64,000 nt of DNA from Kitasatospora sp. MAP12-44. Its GTDB lineage: Bacteria; Actinomycetota; Actinomycetes; Streptomycetales; Streptomycetaceae. The notes beneath the pieces were generated by a model that was not told where the DNA came from, did no database searches, and saw only the letters and a list, made by a program, of their open reading frames with translations. The DNA lies in the NCBI RefSeq assembly GCF_029892095.1, contig NZ_JARZAE010000004.1:7812001-7876000 (forward strand), read 5' to 3'. How positions within the stretch are numbered: the first letter of the stretch is position 1; every line of letters starts with the position of its first letter. The translations under genes were made by a program, and so were the position numbers. Positions 45,701 to 59,000 of this stretch are shown here, piece by piece.

Positions 45701-48700
45701 CGAGGGCCACGGCACCGGGACGCCGCTGGGTGACCCGATCGAGGCGCAGGCGCTGCTCGCGACGTACGGCGAGGACCGCTCGGCGGACCGACCGCTCTGG
45801 CTGGGCTCGATCAAGTCCAACATCGGCCACACGCAGGCTGCGGCGGGTGTCGCCGGTGTGATGAAGATGGTGCTGGCGATGCGCCACGGCGTGCTGCCGC
45901 GCACCCTGCACGTGGACGCGCCGTCCACGCACGTCGACTGGTCCGAGGGCACGATCGGCCTGCTGACCGAACCGACCCCCTGGCCCGGCGTGGACCGGCC
46001 TTGGCGGGCTGGCGTCTCTTCCTTCGGCCTGAGCGGGACGAACGCGCATGTGGTGCTGGAGCAGGCGCCGGCGGTCGCCGTGGACGCGCCGGTGGTTCCG
46101 CAGCCGGGTGTGGTGGTGCCGTGGGTGGTGTCGGGGAAGTCCGGGGAGGCGTTGGACGCCCAGCTGGCTCGCATCACCGCGCTCGCCGGGCCGGCGTCGC
46201 TGGATGTGGGTTTCTCGCTGGCGGCGCGGACGGGCTTTGCGCACCGGGCGGTGGTGTTGGACGGCGTGGAGGTGGCGCGTGGGGTGGCGGTTGAGCGGTC
46301 GCTCGCGGTGCTGTTTTCTGGTCAGGGGTCGCAGCGGCTGGGTATGGGAGGGGAGTTGTATGCGCGCTTCCCGGTGTTTGCGGAGGCCTTCGACGCGGTG
46401 TGTGCGGAGTTGGACGTGTCCGTGCCCGTGCGCGAGGTGGTGTGGGGTGCGGATGAGGAGCTGCTGAATCGGACGGACTTCGCGCAGGCGGGGTTGTTCG
46501 CGGTGGAGGTGGCGCTCTACCGGCTCGTCGAATCCTGGGGTGTGGTGCCGGACTTCGTGGCGGGTCACTCGATCGGTGAGGTCGCTGCGGCGCATGTGGT
46601 GGGTGTGTTGTCGCTGGCGGACGCGTGCGCGCTGGTGGCGGCGCGTGGTCGCCTGATGCAGGCGTTGCCCGCCGGTGGCGCGATGGTCGCGTTGCAGGCG
46701 ACGGAGGGCGAAGTCCTGCCGTTGTTGGGCGGGTTGGTCTCGATCGCGGCGGTCAACGGCCCGTCGTCCGTGGTGATCTCCGGCAGTGAGGACGCGGTGG
46801 AGGCGGTCCGCGCGCGGTTCGAGGGTCGGAAGTGGACGCGCCTGCGCGTCTCGCATGCCTTCCATTCCCCGCTGATGGAACCGATGTTGGACGATTTCCG
46901 TGCCGTGCTTGCTGAACTCTCCTTCCACGCACCGAAGATCCCGTTGGTGTCGAATGTGACGGGCGCGCTGGCCGCGCCGGAGCTGGTGTGCACTCCCGAG
47001 TACTGGGTGCGGCACGTCCGCGAGGCCGTTCGCTTCGCCGACGGTCTCGATGCGCTCGCGGCTGAAGGCGCCTCGGCGTTCCTGGAGTTGGGACCCGACG
47101 GCATCCTGACCGCGCTGCTCCAGGACGAGGACGAGGACGCCGTCGCCGCTCCCGCTCTGCGCAAGGGCCGACCGGAGGAGGCCGCGCTGCTCACCGGCCT
47201 CGCCCGGCTGCACGTGGCCGGCGTCCGGCTGGAGTGGGCGAAGGTCTTCGCCGGCACCGGCGCCCGCCGGGTGGACCTGCCCACCTACGCCTTCCAGCGC
47301 GAGCGCTACTGGCCCGAGCCGGCCACCCGCCACGGTGACGTGACGGGCGCCGGTCTGACCTCGGCTGAGCACCCGCTGCTGGGAGCGGCGGTGCCGCTGG
47401 CCGACTCCGCGAGCGCGCTGCTGACCGGCCGGCTGTCGCTCAAGTCGCATCCCTGGCTGGCGGATTACACGGTGAACGGCGTGGTGGTCTTCCCGGCCAC
47501 CGGCTTCCTGGAGCTGGCCGTCCGCGCCGGTGACCAGGTCGGCTGCGACCGCGTCGAGGACCTCATGCTCACCGAGCCGCTGGTGCTGTCCGAGGACGCT
47601 GCCGTGGCCGTCCAGATCTGGACCGGCGCACCCGACAACTCCGGTGTTCGTACGGTGAGTTGCTACGCACGCGCCGCCGATGTCGCCCCGGAGGAGCCAT
47701 GGACGCGGCACGCCACCGGCACGCTGGTGGTACACGCGAAGGGGGCGGACTTCGACGCGTCGGTGTGGCCGCCACGGGACGCCGTCGCCGTGGACGTCGA
47801 GGGCTTCTACGACCCGAGCGCGTTCGGCCCCACGTTCCGTACGGTGCGGTCGGTGTGGCAGCGGGGCGAGGAGGTGTTCGTCGAGGCCGCCCTCCCGGGG
47901 CAGATCGGCGATGCCGGGGCGTTCGGGTTGCATCCGGCCCTGCTGGACGCTGCGGTGCAGGCCGTCGGGTTCGCCGGGTTGGACGACGACGAGCTGCTGC
48001 TGCCGTCGCGCTGGGCCGGGGTGTCGCTGTACGCGACGGGGGCGACGGCGGTCCGGCTGCGCATCGTGCGGACCAGCGAGGGCACGGTCTCCCTGGCGGT
48101 GGCCGACACCGAGGGTGCGCTTGTCCTGTCGGCGGAGTCCGTTGCCCTGTCGGCGCCGCCGGCCTCGCTCGCGCCTGCCGTGGATGCCGGCCTGGACGGG
48201 TTGCTGACGCTGGAGTGGGTCCCGGTCACCGGGAGCCGGTCGTCGGCCGAGGCGCCGGCCGGCCTGACCCTCGCTGCCGACATCGCTTCGCTGGCGGAGG
48301 TCGGCGGCGACCAGGCACTGGTGCTGGTTCCGCTGACCGGGTCCGGTGCTGTGGTGGAGTCGGTGCACGCGACCACGTCGCGGGTCCTGGGTCTGGTGCG
48401 GGAGTGGCTGGCGGAGGAGCGGTTCGCGGGCTCGCGCCTGGTCTTCGTGACGCGGGGCGCGGTGTCGGGCGAGGATCTGGCCGGGGCCGCTGCCTGGGGT
48501 CTGGTGCGTTCGGCGAACTCGGAGCACCCGGGCCGGTTCGTCCTCCTCGACATCGAGAAGGACGAGGACGTCGCCGCCGCACTTCCGGCTCTGTCCGGTG
48601 AGGCCCAGTTCGCTGTTCGCGACGGTGTTCTCCGGGTCGGCCGGCTGGCCCGCCTGGGCAGGTCCGCAGGTGTCACGAGCTGGGATCCGTCCGGGACGGT

Positions 48701-50009
48701 CCTGGTCACCGGCGGTACGGGTGGCCTGGGCCGCGAGGTGGCCCGTCACCTGGTGGCCGAGCACGGCGTCCGAAGCTTGCTTCTCCTCAGTCGCCGTGGC
48801 CTCCAGGCCCCCGGCGCCGTCGAGTTGGTGGCCGAGTTGGCCGCTCTGGGTGCCGAGGCGACCGTGACGGCCTGCGACGTCGCCGACCGCGAGGCCCTGG
48901 CAGCTGCCCTCGCCGGTGTCCCGTTGAGCGCGGTGGTGCACACCGCCGGTGTGCTGGATGACGGCGTCGTCACCTCCCTCACCCCCGAGCGGCTCTCTAC
49001 CGTGCTGCGCCCGAAGGTGGACGCTGCCTGGTACCTGCACGAGCTGACCGAGCACCTCGGCCTCTCCGCGTTCGTCCTGTTCTCCTCCATCTCCGGTGTG
49101 ATGGGCAGCGCCGGTCAGGGCAACTACGCTGCGGGCAACGTCTTCCTGGACGGCCTTGCCCAGTACCGCCGTTCGCGCGGTCTGGCCGGCCAGTCGCTGG
49201 CCTGGGGCGCCTGGGCGCAGACCAGCGGCATGACCGGGAAGCTCTCCGAGGCGGACATGCACCGCATCAGGTCCTCCGGCGTCCCGCCGCTCTCCGTCGA
49301 ACAGGGCCTGGCCCTGCTCGACGCCGCGATGACCGTCGACCGGGCCTACCTGGTCCCGATCGGCAAGGCCTCCGGCGCCATGCGGATGCAGGGCGAGGTG
49401 CCCGCGCTGCTGCGCGGCCTGGTCCGTGGCACCCGACGGGCGGCGGCGACCGGGGGCGGCGGCGCGGGGACGACTGCGGCGCTCGCGGCCCGGGTGCGCG
49501 GACTGCGCGAGGGCGAGCGGCTGCGCTGCGTCGTGGACCTCGTACGGACCGAGGGCGCAGGCGTGTTGGGACACGCGTCGGCCAAGTCCCTGGACGCGAC
49601 ACGGGAGTTCCGCGACCTGGGCGTCGACTCGCTGACGGCGGTGGAGCTGCGCAACCGCCTGACGGCTGTCACCGGGCTTCGGCTGCCGGCAACGCTCGTC
49701 TTCGACTACCCGACCCCCACCGTGCTTGCCGAGCACCTGCTCGCCGAGCTGCTGGAGGAGCCCGGCGCGACCAGGGAGCGGTCATTGCTGGCTGAACTCG
49801 ACCGTCTGGACGCCGCGTTGACGGCCGGCGAGCCGGACGACCTGACCCGGGCCGCCGTCTCCGTCCGGCTGCGTCACCTGCTGGAGAAGTGGCGGGACGC
49901 CGACGCGGACAGCGCGGCGAGCAGTGTGGCTGAGCGGATCGAATCCGCCAGCGCGGACGAAGTCTTCGCATTCATTGACAACGAGCTCGGCCGTCTGAGC
50001 GACCGCTGA
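39722..50009 (+). CDS. PKS2: two-module type I polyketide synthase, frameshifted in its first KS
   Basis: The start ATG at 39722 has GGAG 8 nt upstream and gives a docking helix MTMPHDKVAEALRSSLKEAE, then a KS. At 40166-40173 AGCC is duplicated; the same site in PKS3 (near 50471) has one copy. As given, translation leaves frame after GIDPVALRGS and stops at 41119 (465 aa). Removing four bases restores a 3427-aa protein ending at 50009: KS-AT-DH(dead)-KR-ACP and KS-AT-DH(dead)-KR-ACP, then a C-terminal docking domain (about 49765-50006) ending VFAFIDNELGRLSDR. The rest of the gene has no stop and intact motifs, so the defect is either recent or a sequence error. Nystatin NysJ, at this position, has three modules. 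PKS3 follows after 36 bp. Confidence 0.9.
39824..44730 (+). other. PKS2 module 7: KS(frameshifted)-AT(malonyl)-DH(dead)-KR(B-type)-ACP
   Basis: KS at about 39824-41100; the frameshift at 40166-40173 lies before the active-site Cys codon (40344). AT at about 41335-42170 has Ser codon 41598 and HAFH: malonyl. DH at about 42375-43150 has Gln for the catalytic His (codon 42489), Ala for the catalytic Asp (42939) and has lost the YGPxF block. KR core at about 43670-44190 is B-type and intact. ACP Ser codon 44607 in GVDSL. If translated, it leaves a hydroxyl. Confidence 0.88.
40166..40173 (+). repeat. 4-bp tandem duplication (AGCC AGCC) causing a frameshift
   Basis: The reading frame shifts here by +1 net (four extra bases). 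Other KS domains in the window encode GSRTGVF with a single AGCC at this spot. Upstream frame and downstream frame are each clean KS sequence on their own side. Confidence 0.9.
44785..49760 (+). other. PKS2 module 8: KS-AT(malonyl)-DH(dead)-KR(B-type)-ACP
   Basis: KS at about 44785-46060 with Cys codon 45303. AT at about 46300-47150 with Ser codon 46569 and HAFH: malonyl. DH at about 47350-48170 has Tyr for the catalytic His (codon 47466), while the Asp (47946) and an FGPTF block remain, so it is an earlier stage of decay than in module 7. KR core at about 48690-49220 is B-type and nearly identical to those of modules 7 and 9. ACP Ser codon 49629 in GVDSL. It should leave a hydroxyl. Confidence 0.9.
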
Positions 50010-50045
50010 TCCGACTCTCGTCACCAAAGGAAGGTTCTCCACCTC

Positions 50046-53000
50046 ATGTCGAACGACAGCAAGCTCGTTGACTACCTCAAGTGGGTCACGGCCGACCTGC
50101 ACCAGACTCGCCAACGGCTGCTGGAAGTCGAGTCGGGCCAGCAGGAGCCGATCGCGATCGTCGGCATGGCCTGCCGGCTGCCGGGCGGCGTACGCTCGCC
50201 GGAGGAGTTCTGGCAGCTGCTCGCCGAAGGACGGGACGGAGTCTCCGGCTTCCCGACCGACCGGGGGTGGAACCTCGATGCCCTGGCAGGAGAGGGTGAC
50301 GGCTCCAGCGCGACGATCGAGGGCGGCTTCGTCGACGCGAGCGCGTTCGACGCGGACTTCTTCGGCATCTCGCCGCGCGAGGCACTGGCGATGGACCCGC
50401 AGCAGCGGCTGCTGCTGGAGACCTCGTGGGAGGCGTTCGAGCGGGCCGGGATCGACCCGGTGGCGCTGCGCGGCAGCCGGACCGGCGTCTTCGTCGGCAC
50501 GGCCGGTGTCGACTACGTCGGCGTGGTGATGGGCTCGGACGAGGACATGGAGGGTCACGCGACCACCGGCCTCACCGCGAGCGTGCTCTCCGGGCGCGTC
50601 TCGTACGCGCTGGGCCTGGAGGGCCCGGCGGTCACCCTGGACACCGCGTGCTCCTCGTCGTTGGTCGCTCTGCACGTAGCGGCTCACTCGCTGCGCGCCG
50701 GCGAGTGCTCGATGGCGCTGGCGGGTGGTGTGACCGTGCTGTCCACGCCGATGGCTTTCTCCGGATTCAGCCGACAGGGCGGACTCGCCTCGGACGGGCG
50801 CTGCAAGGCGTTCGCGGACGCGGCGGACGGGACGGGCTGGTCGGAGGGCGTGGGCGTCCTGGTTCTGGAGCGCCTGAGCGACGCGCGTCGTAACGGGCAC
50901 GAGATCCTGGCCGTCGTCCGGGGGTCGGCGGTCAACCAGGACGGTGCCTCCAACGGTCTGACGGCCCCGAACGGTCCGTCCCAGCAGCGGGTGATCCGCC
51001 AGGCGCTGGCGAGCGCGGGTCTGTCGGCTGCCGAGGTGGACGCGGTCGAGGGGCACGGGACGGGGACGCCGCTGGGCGACCCGATCGAGGCCCAGGCGCT
51101 GCTCGCGACCTACGGGCAGGAGCGCACGGACGACCGGCCGCTGCTGCTGGGGTCGGTGAAGTCCAACATCGGTCACACGCAGGCTGCGGCGGGTGTTGCG
51201 GGCGTCATAAAGACGGTGATGGCGATGCGGCATGGTGTGCTGCCGCGCACGCTGCACGTGGACGCGCCGTCCACGCACGTCGACTGGTCGGCCGGTGAGG
51301 TCAAGCTCGTCACCGAGATGGTCGACTGGCCGGAGACGGGCCGCCCGCGCCGCGCGGCGGTCTCGGCGTTCGGCATCAGCGGGACCAACGCGCACACCAT
51401 CATCGAGCAGGCACCCCCGGCCGAGGAGGCCGAGGATGCCGAGTCCCCGTCGCGCACGGCGGGTGTGGTGCCGTGGGTGGTGTCGGGGAAGTCCGGGGAG
51501 GCGTTGGATGCGCAGTTGGCCGGGCTGACCGCTGTTGCTGCCTCGTCGCTGGATGTGGGTTTCTCGCTGGCGGCGCGGACGGGCTTTGCGCACCGTGCGG
51601 TGGTGCTGGACGGCGTGGAGGTGGCGCGTGGGGTGGCGGTCGAGCGGTCGCTCGCGGTGCTGTTCTCCGGTCAGGGGTCGCAACGGCTGGGCATGGGAGG
51701 GGAGTTGTATGCGCGCTTCCCGGTGTTCGCGGAGGCCTTCGACGCGGTGTGTGCGGAGTTGGACGTGTCCGTGCCCGTGCGCGAGGTGGTGTGGGGTGCG
51801 GACGAGGAGCTGTTGAATCGGACGGACTTCGCGCAGGCGGGGTTGTTCGCGGTGGAGGTTGCGCTCTACCGGCTCGTCGAGTCGTGGGGCGTGGTGCCGG
51901 ACTTCGTGGCGGGTCACTCGATCGGTGAGGTCGCGGCGGCGCATGTGGCGGGTGTGTTGTCGCTGGTGGACGCTTGTGCCCTGGTGGCGGCGCGTGGTCG
52001 CCTGATGCAGGCGTTGCCCGCCGGTGGCGCGATGGTCGCTCTCCAGGCGACGGAGGACGAAGTCCTTCCGCTGTTGGGCGAGTTCGTCTCCCTTGCGGCC
52101 GTCAACGGCCCGTCGTCCGTGGTGATCTCGGGAACCGAGGACGCGGTGGAGGCGGTCCGCGCGCGGTTCGAGGGTCGGAAGTGGACGCGCCTGCGGGTCT
52201 CGCACGCGTTCCACTCGCCGTTGATGGACGCGATGTTGGACGACTTCCGTGCCGTGCTCGCCGAACTCTCCTTCCACGCGCCGAAGATCCCGTTGGTATC
52301 GAATGTGACGGGCGCGTTGGCCGTGCCGGAGCTGGTGTGCACCCCCGAGTACTGGGTGCGGCACGTCCGCGAGGCTGTTCGCTTCGCCGACGGTCTCGCC
52401 GCGCTGACCTCAGAAGGCGCCTCGGCGTTCTTGGAGTTGGGACCCGACGGCATCCTGACCGCCTTGGTCCGGGACGAGGACGCCGTCGCCGCCCCCGCTC
52501 TGCGCAAGGGCCGACCGGAGGAGGCCGCGCTGTTCACCGGCCTCGCCCGGCTGCACGTGGCCGGCGTCGCGATCGACTGGTCGCAGCCGTTCGCCGGCAC
52601 CGGCGCTCGCCGGGTGGACCTGCCCACCTACGCCTTCCAGCACGAGCGCTACTGGCCACGCGCCGCCGTCCACGTCGGTGACGTGACGGGCGCCGGTCTG
52701 ACCCCAGCGGACCACCCGCTGCTCGGTGCGACGGTCTCCCTGGCGACGTCCGAGGGCATGCTGCTCACGGGCAGGCTCTCCCTCAACGCGCACCAGTGGC
52801 TGGCGGATTACAGCGTGGACGGCGTGGTGGTCTTCCCGGCCACCGGCTTCCTGGAGCTGGCCGTCCGCGCCGGTGACCAGGTCGGCTGCGACCGCGTGGA
52901 GGAGTTCACGCTCACCGAGCCGCTGGTGCTGTCGGAGGACGGCGCGGTGGCGATCCAGATCTGGGTGAGCGCTCCTGACGCGTCGGGTGCGCGTGCGGTG

Positions 53001-56000
53001 GGCTTCTTCTCGCGTGCTGCCGGTGTGGTGGACGGTCCGTGGCTCGAGCATGCGTCGGGTGTGTTGGTGGCGGGTGAGCGGGTGGCGGAGTTCGACGCCT
53101 CGGTGTGGCCGCCGCGTGGTGCGGTGGTGGTGGACGCGGAGGGTCTGCCGGGCGTCCGGTCGGTGTGGCGTCGGTCCGACGAGGTATTCGTCGAGGCCGG
53201 GTTGACGGGTGACCCCGCGCGGGATGCCGGGCGGTTCGGGTTGCACCCGGCGCTGCTGGCCTCGGTGCTGGGGACGGCAGGACTCGCCGGGCTGGAGCCG
53301 ATGCCGTCCTCGTGGAGCGGGGTGTCCCTGCATGCGGCCGGCGCCGCGCTGGTCCGGGCCCGCCTGGTGAAGACCGGCGAGGACACGGTCTCCCTCGCGG
53401 TGGTCGACGTCGAAGGCGCACCGGTGCTCTCCGCCGAGTCCGTCACCCTGTCGGCTCTACCCGCCTCGCTCGCGACTGCGATGGGTGGCTCCCTGGACGG
53501 GCTGCTGCGCCTGGAGTGGGTGCCGGCGGTCGGTTCTCGCGCTTCCGCCGAGGTGCCGCGCAGCCTGACCCTGGCTGCCGACGTCGTCTCGCTGGCGGAG
53601 GTCGGCGGTGATGAGGCGGTGGTGGTGGTTCCGGTGGCCGGTTCCGGTGCTGTGGTGGAGTCGGTGCACGCGTTGACGTCGCGGGTGCTGGGCCTGGTGC
53701 GGGAGTGGTTGGCGGAGGAGCGGTTCGCGGGCTCGCGCCTGGTGTTCGTGACGCGGGGTGCGGTCTGTGGTGAGGATCTGGCCGGGGCTGCGGTGTGGGG
53801 TTTGGTGCGCTCGGCGCAGTCGGAGAACCCGGGCCGGTTCCTGCTGGTGGACGTGGACTCCGACGCGGTGCTGCCGCTGGCCGAGGTGCTGGCGGCGGGT
53901 GAGCCGCAGGTGGTGGTGCGCGACGGCGCGGTGCTGGTCGGCCGACTCGCCCGCCTGGGCAGGTCCGCAGGTGTCACGAGCTGGGATCCGTCCGGGACGG
54001 TCCTGGTCACCGGCGGTACGGGTGGCCTGGGCCGCGAGGTGGCCCGTCACCTGGTGGCGAAGCATGGCGTCCGCAGCCTGCTCCTCCTGAGCCGCCGTGG
54101 CCTCCAGGCCCCCGGTGCCGTCGAGTTGGTGGCCGAGCTGGCCGCTCTGGGCGCCGAGGCGACCGTGACGGCCTGCGACGTCGCCGACCGCGAGGCCCTG
54201 GCAGCCGCCCTCGCCGGCGTCCCGCTCAGTGCGGTGGTGCACACCGCCGGTGTGCTGGATGACGGCGTCGTCACCTCCCTCACCCCCGAGCGGCTCTCTA
54301 CCGTGCTGCGCCCGAAGGTGGACGCTGCCTGGTACCTGCACGAGCTGACCGAGCACCTCGGCCTCTCCGCGTTCGTCCTGTTCTCCTCCATCTCCGGTGT
54401 GATGGGCAGCGCCGGTCAGGGCAACTACGCTGCGGGCAACGTCTTCCTGGACGCTCTCGCCCAGTACCGCCGTTCGCGCGGTCTGGCCGGCCAGTCGCTG
54501 GCCTGGGGCGCCTGGGCGCAGACCACCGGCATGACCGGGAGGCTCTCCGAGGCGGACATGCACCGCATCAACTCCTCCGGCGTCCCGCCGCTCACCGTCG
54601 CCCAGGGCCTGGCCCTGCTCGACACGGCGATGACCGTCGACGCGCCCTTCCTCGTCCCGCTCGGCCGGCTCGCGACCTCGGGCGCGGCCCCGATGCGGGG
54701 CGAGACCCCCACCATGTTCCGGGGGCTGGTCCGCGGTGGGCGCCGCCTGGCCGCGACCGCCGAGGGCGGCGCGGGGACGGCGACGGCGCTGGCGACCAGG
54801 CTGTACGAGCTGCGCGACGCCGAGCGCGTGCGCCACCTCGTCGACCTGGTCCGCACCGAGGCCGCCGGCGTGCTCGGCCACGCCTCCGCGCAGACCATCG
54901 GCGCGGAGCGCGACTTCCACGACCTGGGCCTCGACTCGCTGACCGCGCTGGAGCTGCGCAACCGCCTGACGGCCGTCACCGGCCTGCGGCTCCCGGCCAC
55001 CCTCGTCTTCGACTACCCGACCCCCACCGTCCTCGCGGAGCACCTGCTCGCCGCGCTCCTGGACGAGCACGGCGACGCCGCCGCGCCCGTCGTGGCGGCC
55101 GGCCTCTCGGACGACCCCGTTGTCATCGTCGGCATGGCCTGCCGCCTGCCGGGCGGCATCGCCTCTCCGGAAGACCTGTGGGACCTCGTCTCCGAGGGCC
55201 GCGAGGGCATCGCGGACTTCCCCACCGACCGCGGCTGGGACCTGGACATGCTGCTCGGCGGCGAGCCGGACGCCCGCGGGCGCAGCGCCACCGCCAAGGG
55301 CGGATTCCTGCACGGGATCGGCGAGTTCGACGCGGGCTTCTTCGGGATCTCGCCGCGCGAGGCGCTGGCGATGGACCCGCAGCAGCGCCTGCTGCTCGAG
55401 ACCTCCTGGGAGGCGATCGAGCGTTCGGCCATCGACCCGACCACGCTGCGCGGCAGCAGCACCGGCGTCTTCGTCGGCACGGGCGGCCAGGACTACCTCA
55501 CGCTGGTGATGAACTCCCGCGAGGACATCGAGGGTCACGCCAGCACCGGTCTCGCCGCGAGCGTCGTCTCCGGCCGGATCTCCTACACCTTCGGCCTTGA
55601 GGGCCCGGCCGTCACCATCGACACGGCCTGCTCCTCCTCTCTGGTCGCCATGCACCTGGCGGCTCAGTCGCTGCGCAGCGGCGAGTGCTCGCTCGCGCTG
55701 GCCGGCGGCGTCACCGTGATGTCGTCCTCGCTCGGTTTCCCCGGCTTCACCCGCCAGGGCGGGCTGGCAACGGACGGGCGCTGCAAGGCCTTTGCGGATG
55801 CGGCGGACGGGACGGGCTGGTCCGAGGGCGTCGGCGTCCTCGTGCTGGAGCGACTCTCCGACGCCCGCCGCAACGGCCACGAGATCCTTGCCATCCTTTG
55901 TGGGTCGGCGATCAACCAGGACGGCGCCTCCAACGGCCTGACTGCCCCGAACGGCCCGTCCCAGCAGCGCGTGATCCGCCAGGCGCTCGCCAACGCGGGC

Positions 56001-59000
56001 CTGTCGGCCGCCGAGGTGGACGCCGTCGAGGGCCACGGCACCGGGACGACGCTGGGTGACCCGATCGAGGCGCAGGCGCTGCTCGCGACCTATGGTCAGG
56101 ACCGCCAACGACCTTTGCTGCTCGGCTCGTTGAAGTCGAACCTGGGCCACACGCAGGCGGCGGCCGGTGTCGCCGGCGTGATCAAGATGGTGCTGGCGAT
56201 GCGGCACGGCGTGCTGCCGCGCACCCTGCACGTGGACGCGCCGTCCACGCACGTCGACTGGTCGGCCGGCGAGGTCGAACTCCTCACCCAGGCCGCCCAG
56301 TGGCCCGAGACCGACCGGCCGCGTCGCGCGGCGGTGTCGGCGTTCGGGATCAGCGGGACCAACGCGCATGTGATTGTCGAGCAGGCGCCGCCGCTCGTCG
56401 TGGACGAACCGGCGGTGCTGCCGGGCGTCGTGGTGCCGTGGACGGTCTCGGGCAAGTCCGAGGCAGCCCTGGACGCCCAGCTGGAACGCCTCGCCGCACT
56501 CACCGACAGGTCCGCCCTGGACATCGGCCACGCCCTGGCCTCGAGTCGCACGAGCTTTGCTCACCGCGCCGTCCTGCTGGACGGCGTCGAGGCCGCCCGC
56601 GGGGTGGCCGACGACCGTTCGCTCGCGCTGCTCTTCTCCGGCCAGGGCTCCCAGCGCCTGGGCATGGGACAGGAGTTGTACGCCCGCTACCCGTCCTTCG
56701 CGAAGGCATTCGACGCCGTCTGCGCGCGGCTGGACAAGCACCTGGACCGTCCGCTCGCGGACGTGCTCCGCGGCACCGACGAGGAGGCGCTGAACCAGAC
56801 CGCCTACGCCCAGGCCGGGCTCTTCGCGGTCGAGGTCGCGCTCTACCGACTGCTCGAATCCTGGGGCGTGCGACCGGACTTCGTGGCCGGCCACTCGATC
56901 GGTGAGATCGCCGCCGCGCACGTGGCCGGCGTGTTCTCGCTGGCGGACGCCTGCGCCCTGGTGGCCGCGCGCGGCCGCCTGATGCAGGCCCTACCCACCG
57001 GCGGCAGCATGCTCGCCCTCCAGGCCACCGAGGACGAAGTACGCCCGCTGCTCGGCGAGTTCGTCTCGCTGGCCGCCGTCAACGGACCGTCCGCCGTCGT
57101 CCTCTCCGGGACCGAGGAGGCGGTGGCTGGTGTCCTGGCCCACTTCGCGGACCGCAAGAGCACCCGACTGCGCGTCTCGCACGCCTTCCACTCGCCGCTG
57201 ATGGACCCGATGTTGGACGAGTTCCGCGCCGTGGTCGCCGAACTCTCCTTCCACGCACCGAAGATCGCGCTGGTGTCGAACCTGACGGGCGAGCCGGCGA
57301 CCGCCGAGCTGCTCTGCACCCCCGACTACTGGGTGCGCCACGTCCGCGAGACCGTCCAGTACGCCGACGGCATCGCCACCCTGCGCTCCCAGGGCGTCTC
57401 GGCCTTCCTGGAGGTGGGCCCCGGCGGTGTGTTGGCCGCGCTGACCCGCCAGGCGCTGGGGGAGCAGGACTGCGTGGTCGCCGCCACGCTGCGCACCGAC
57501 CGTCCCGAGGAGAGCGCGCTGCTCACCGGCCTCGCCCACCTGCACGTGGCGGGCGTCCGGGTGGACTGGACCCAGGCGTTCGCCGGCACCGGCGCCCGCC
57601 GGGTGGACCTGCCCACCTACGCCTTCCAGCACGAGCGCTACTGGCCCGAGACCAACCCCGCCCCCGACTGGGCCGGCGCCACGGCCGAGGACCCGCTCGA
57701 CGCACAGTTCTGGGCGGCCGTGGACGGCGAGGACCTGGACAGCCTGGCCGCCGACCTGGACGTGGACACCGACGCGCTGGGCGCGGTGCTGCCCGCACTG
57801 TCGTCCTGGCGCCGGCACCGCCGCGACCAGTCCCAGCTGGACGCGCTGCGTTTCCACGAGTCCTGGAAGCTGCTGTCCGGCGCCTCCGCGGCCCGGCCGA
57901 CCGGCACGTGGCTGGTCGTCGCCCCCGCTCGCTGCGCCGACGAGGAGTGGACGGCGGCCGTGCTCAAGGCGGTCGGCCCCGACGCTCTCTGCCTGAACAT
58001 CGAGGCACCCGAGCGCACCGCGCTCGCCGAGCTGCTGCGTCAACTTCCCTCTACCGGAACCCCGTTCACCGGCGTCCTGTCCCTCCTCGCAGTCGAGGAC
58101 GTCGAGGACGCCGTCGCTCCCGTCACGGCGACCGCGGCCCTGCTCCAGGCGCTGCGCGACGCCGAGATCACCGCACCGCTCTGGTGCGTCACCCGCGACG
58201 CGGTGGCGGTCAACCGCACCGAGCCGCTGACGGCCCTGGCGCAGGCCGGGGTCTGGGGCTTGGGCCGGGTCGCGGCGCTGGAGTATCCGCAGCAGTGGGG
58301 CGGCCTGGTCGACCTGCCGCCGATGCTCGACCAGCGCGCCGTGCAGCGGCTGGCCGCCGTGCTGGCGGGTCTGGACGGTGAGGACCAGGTCGCGGTGCGG
58401 CCCGCCGGCCTCTACGGACGCCGCCTGCTGCCCGCCCCGATCGGCTCGCCCGACGCGGGGTGGGAGCCCCGCGGCACGGTGTTGATCACCGGCGGCACCG
58501 GCGGCCGCGGTGCCCACCTCGCCCGCTGGTTGGCGGGCGCGGGTGCCGGGCACCTGCTGCTGCTGAGCCGGCGCGGCCCGCAGGCGCCCGGTGCCATGGA
58601 GCTGGCCGACGAGCTGCGCGCCTCGGGCACCGAGGTCACTGTCGTCGCCTGCGACGCGGCCGACCGCGAGCAGCTGGCCGCCGTGCTGGCCGCCGTCCCG
58701 GCGACTCAGCCGCTGTCGGCCGTCGTGCACGCGGTGGGCCTGGTCGACGACGGGGTGCTGGACGACCTCACGCCCGAGCGCTTCGAGGCCGTCCACCGTG
58801 CCAAGGTGACGGCCGTCCTGCACCTGGACGAGCTGACGCGGCATCAGGACCTGGACGCCTTTGTGCTGTTCTCCTCGGTGGCCGGCGCGGTCGGCAGCCC
58901 GGGGCGGGCGAACATCGCCGCCGCCAACGCCGTCCTGGACGCCCTCGCCCAGCGCCGCCGGGCCCAGGGCCGACCGGCCACCTCGGTGGCCTGGGGCGCC

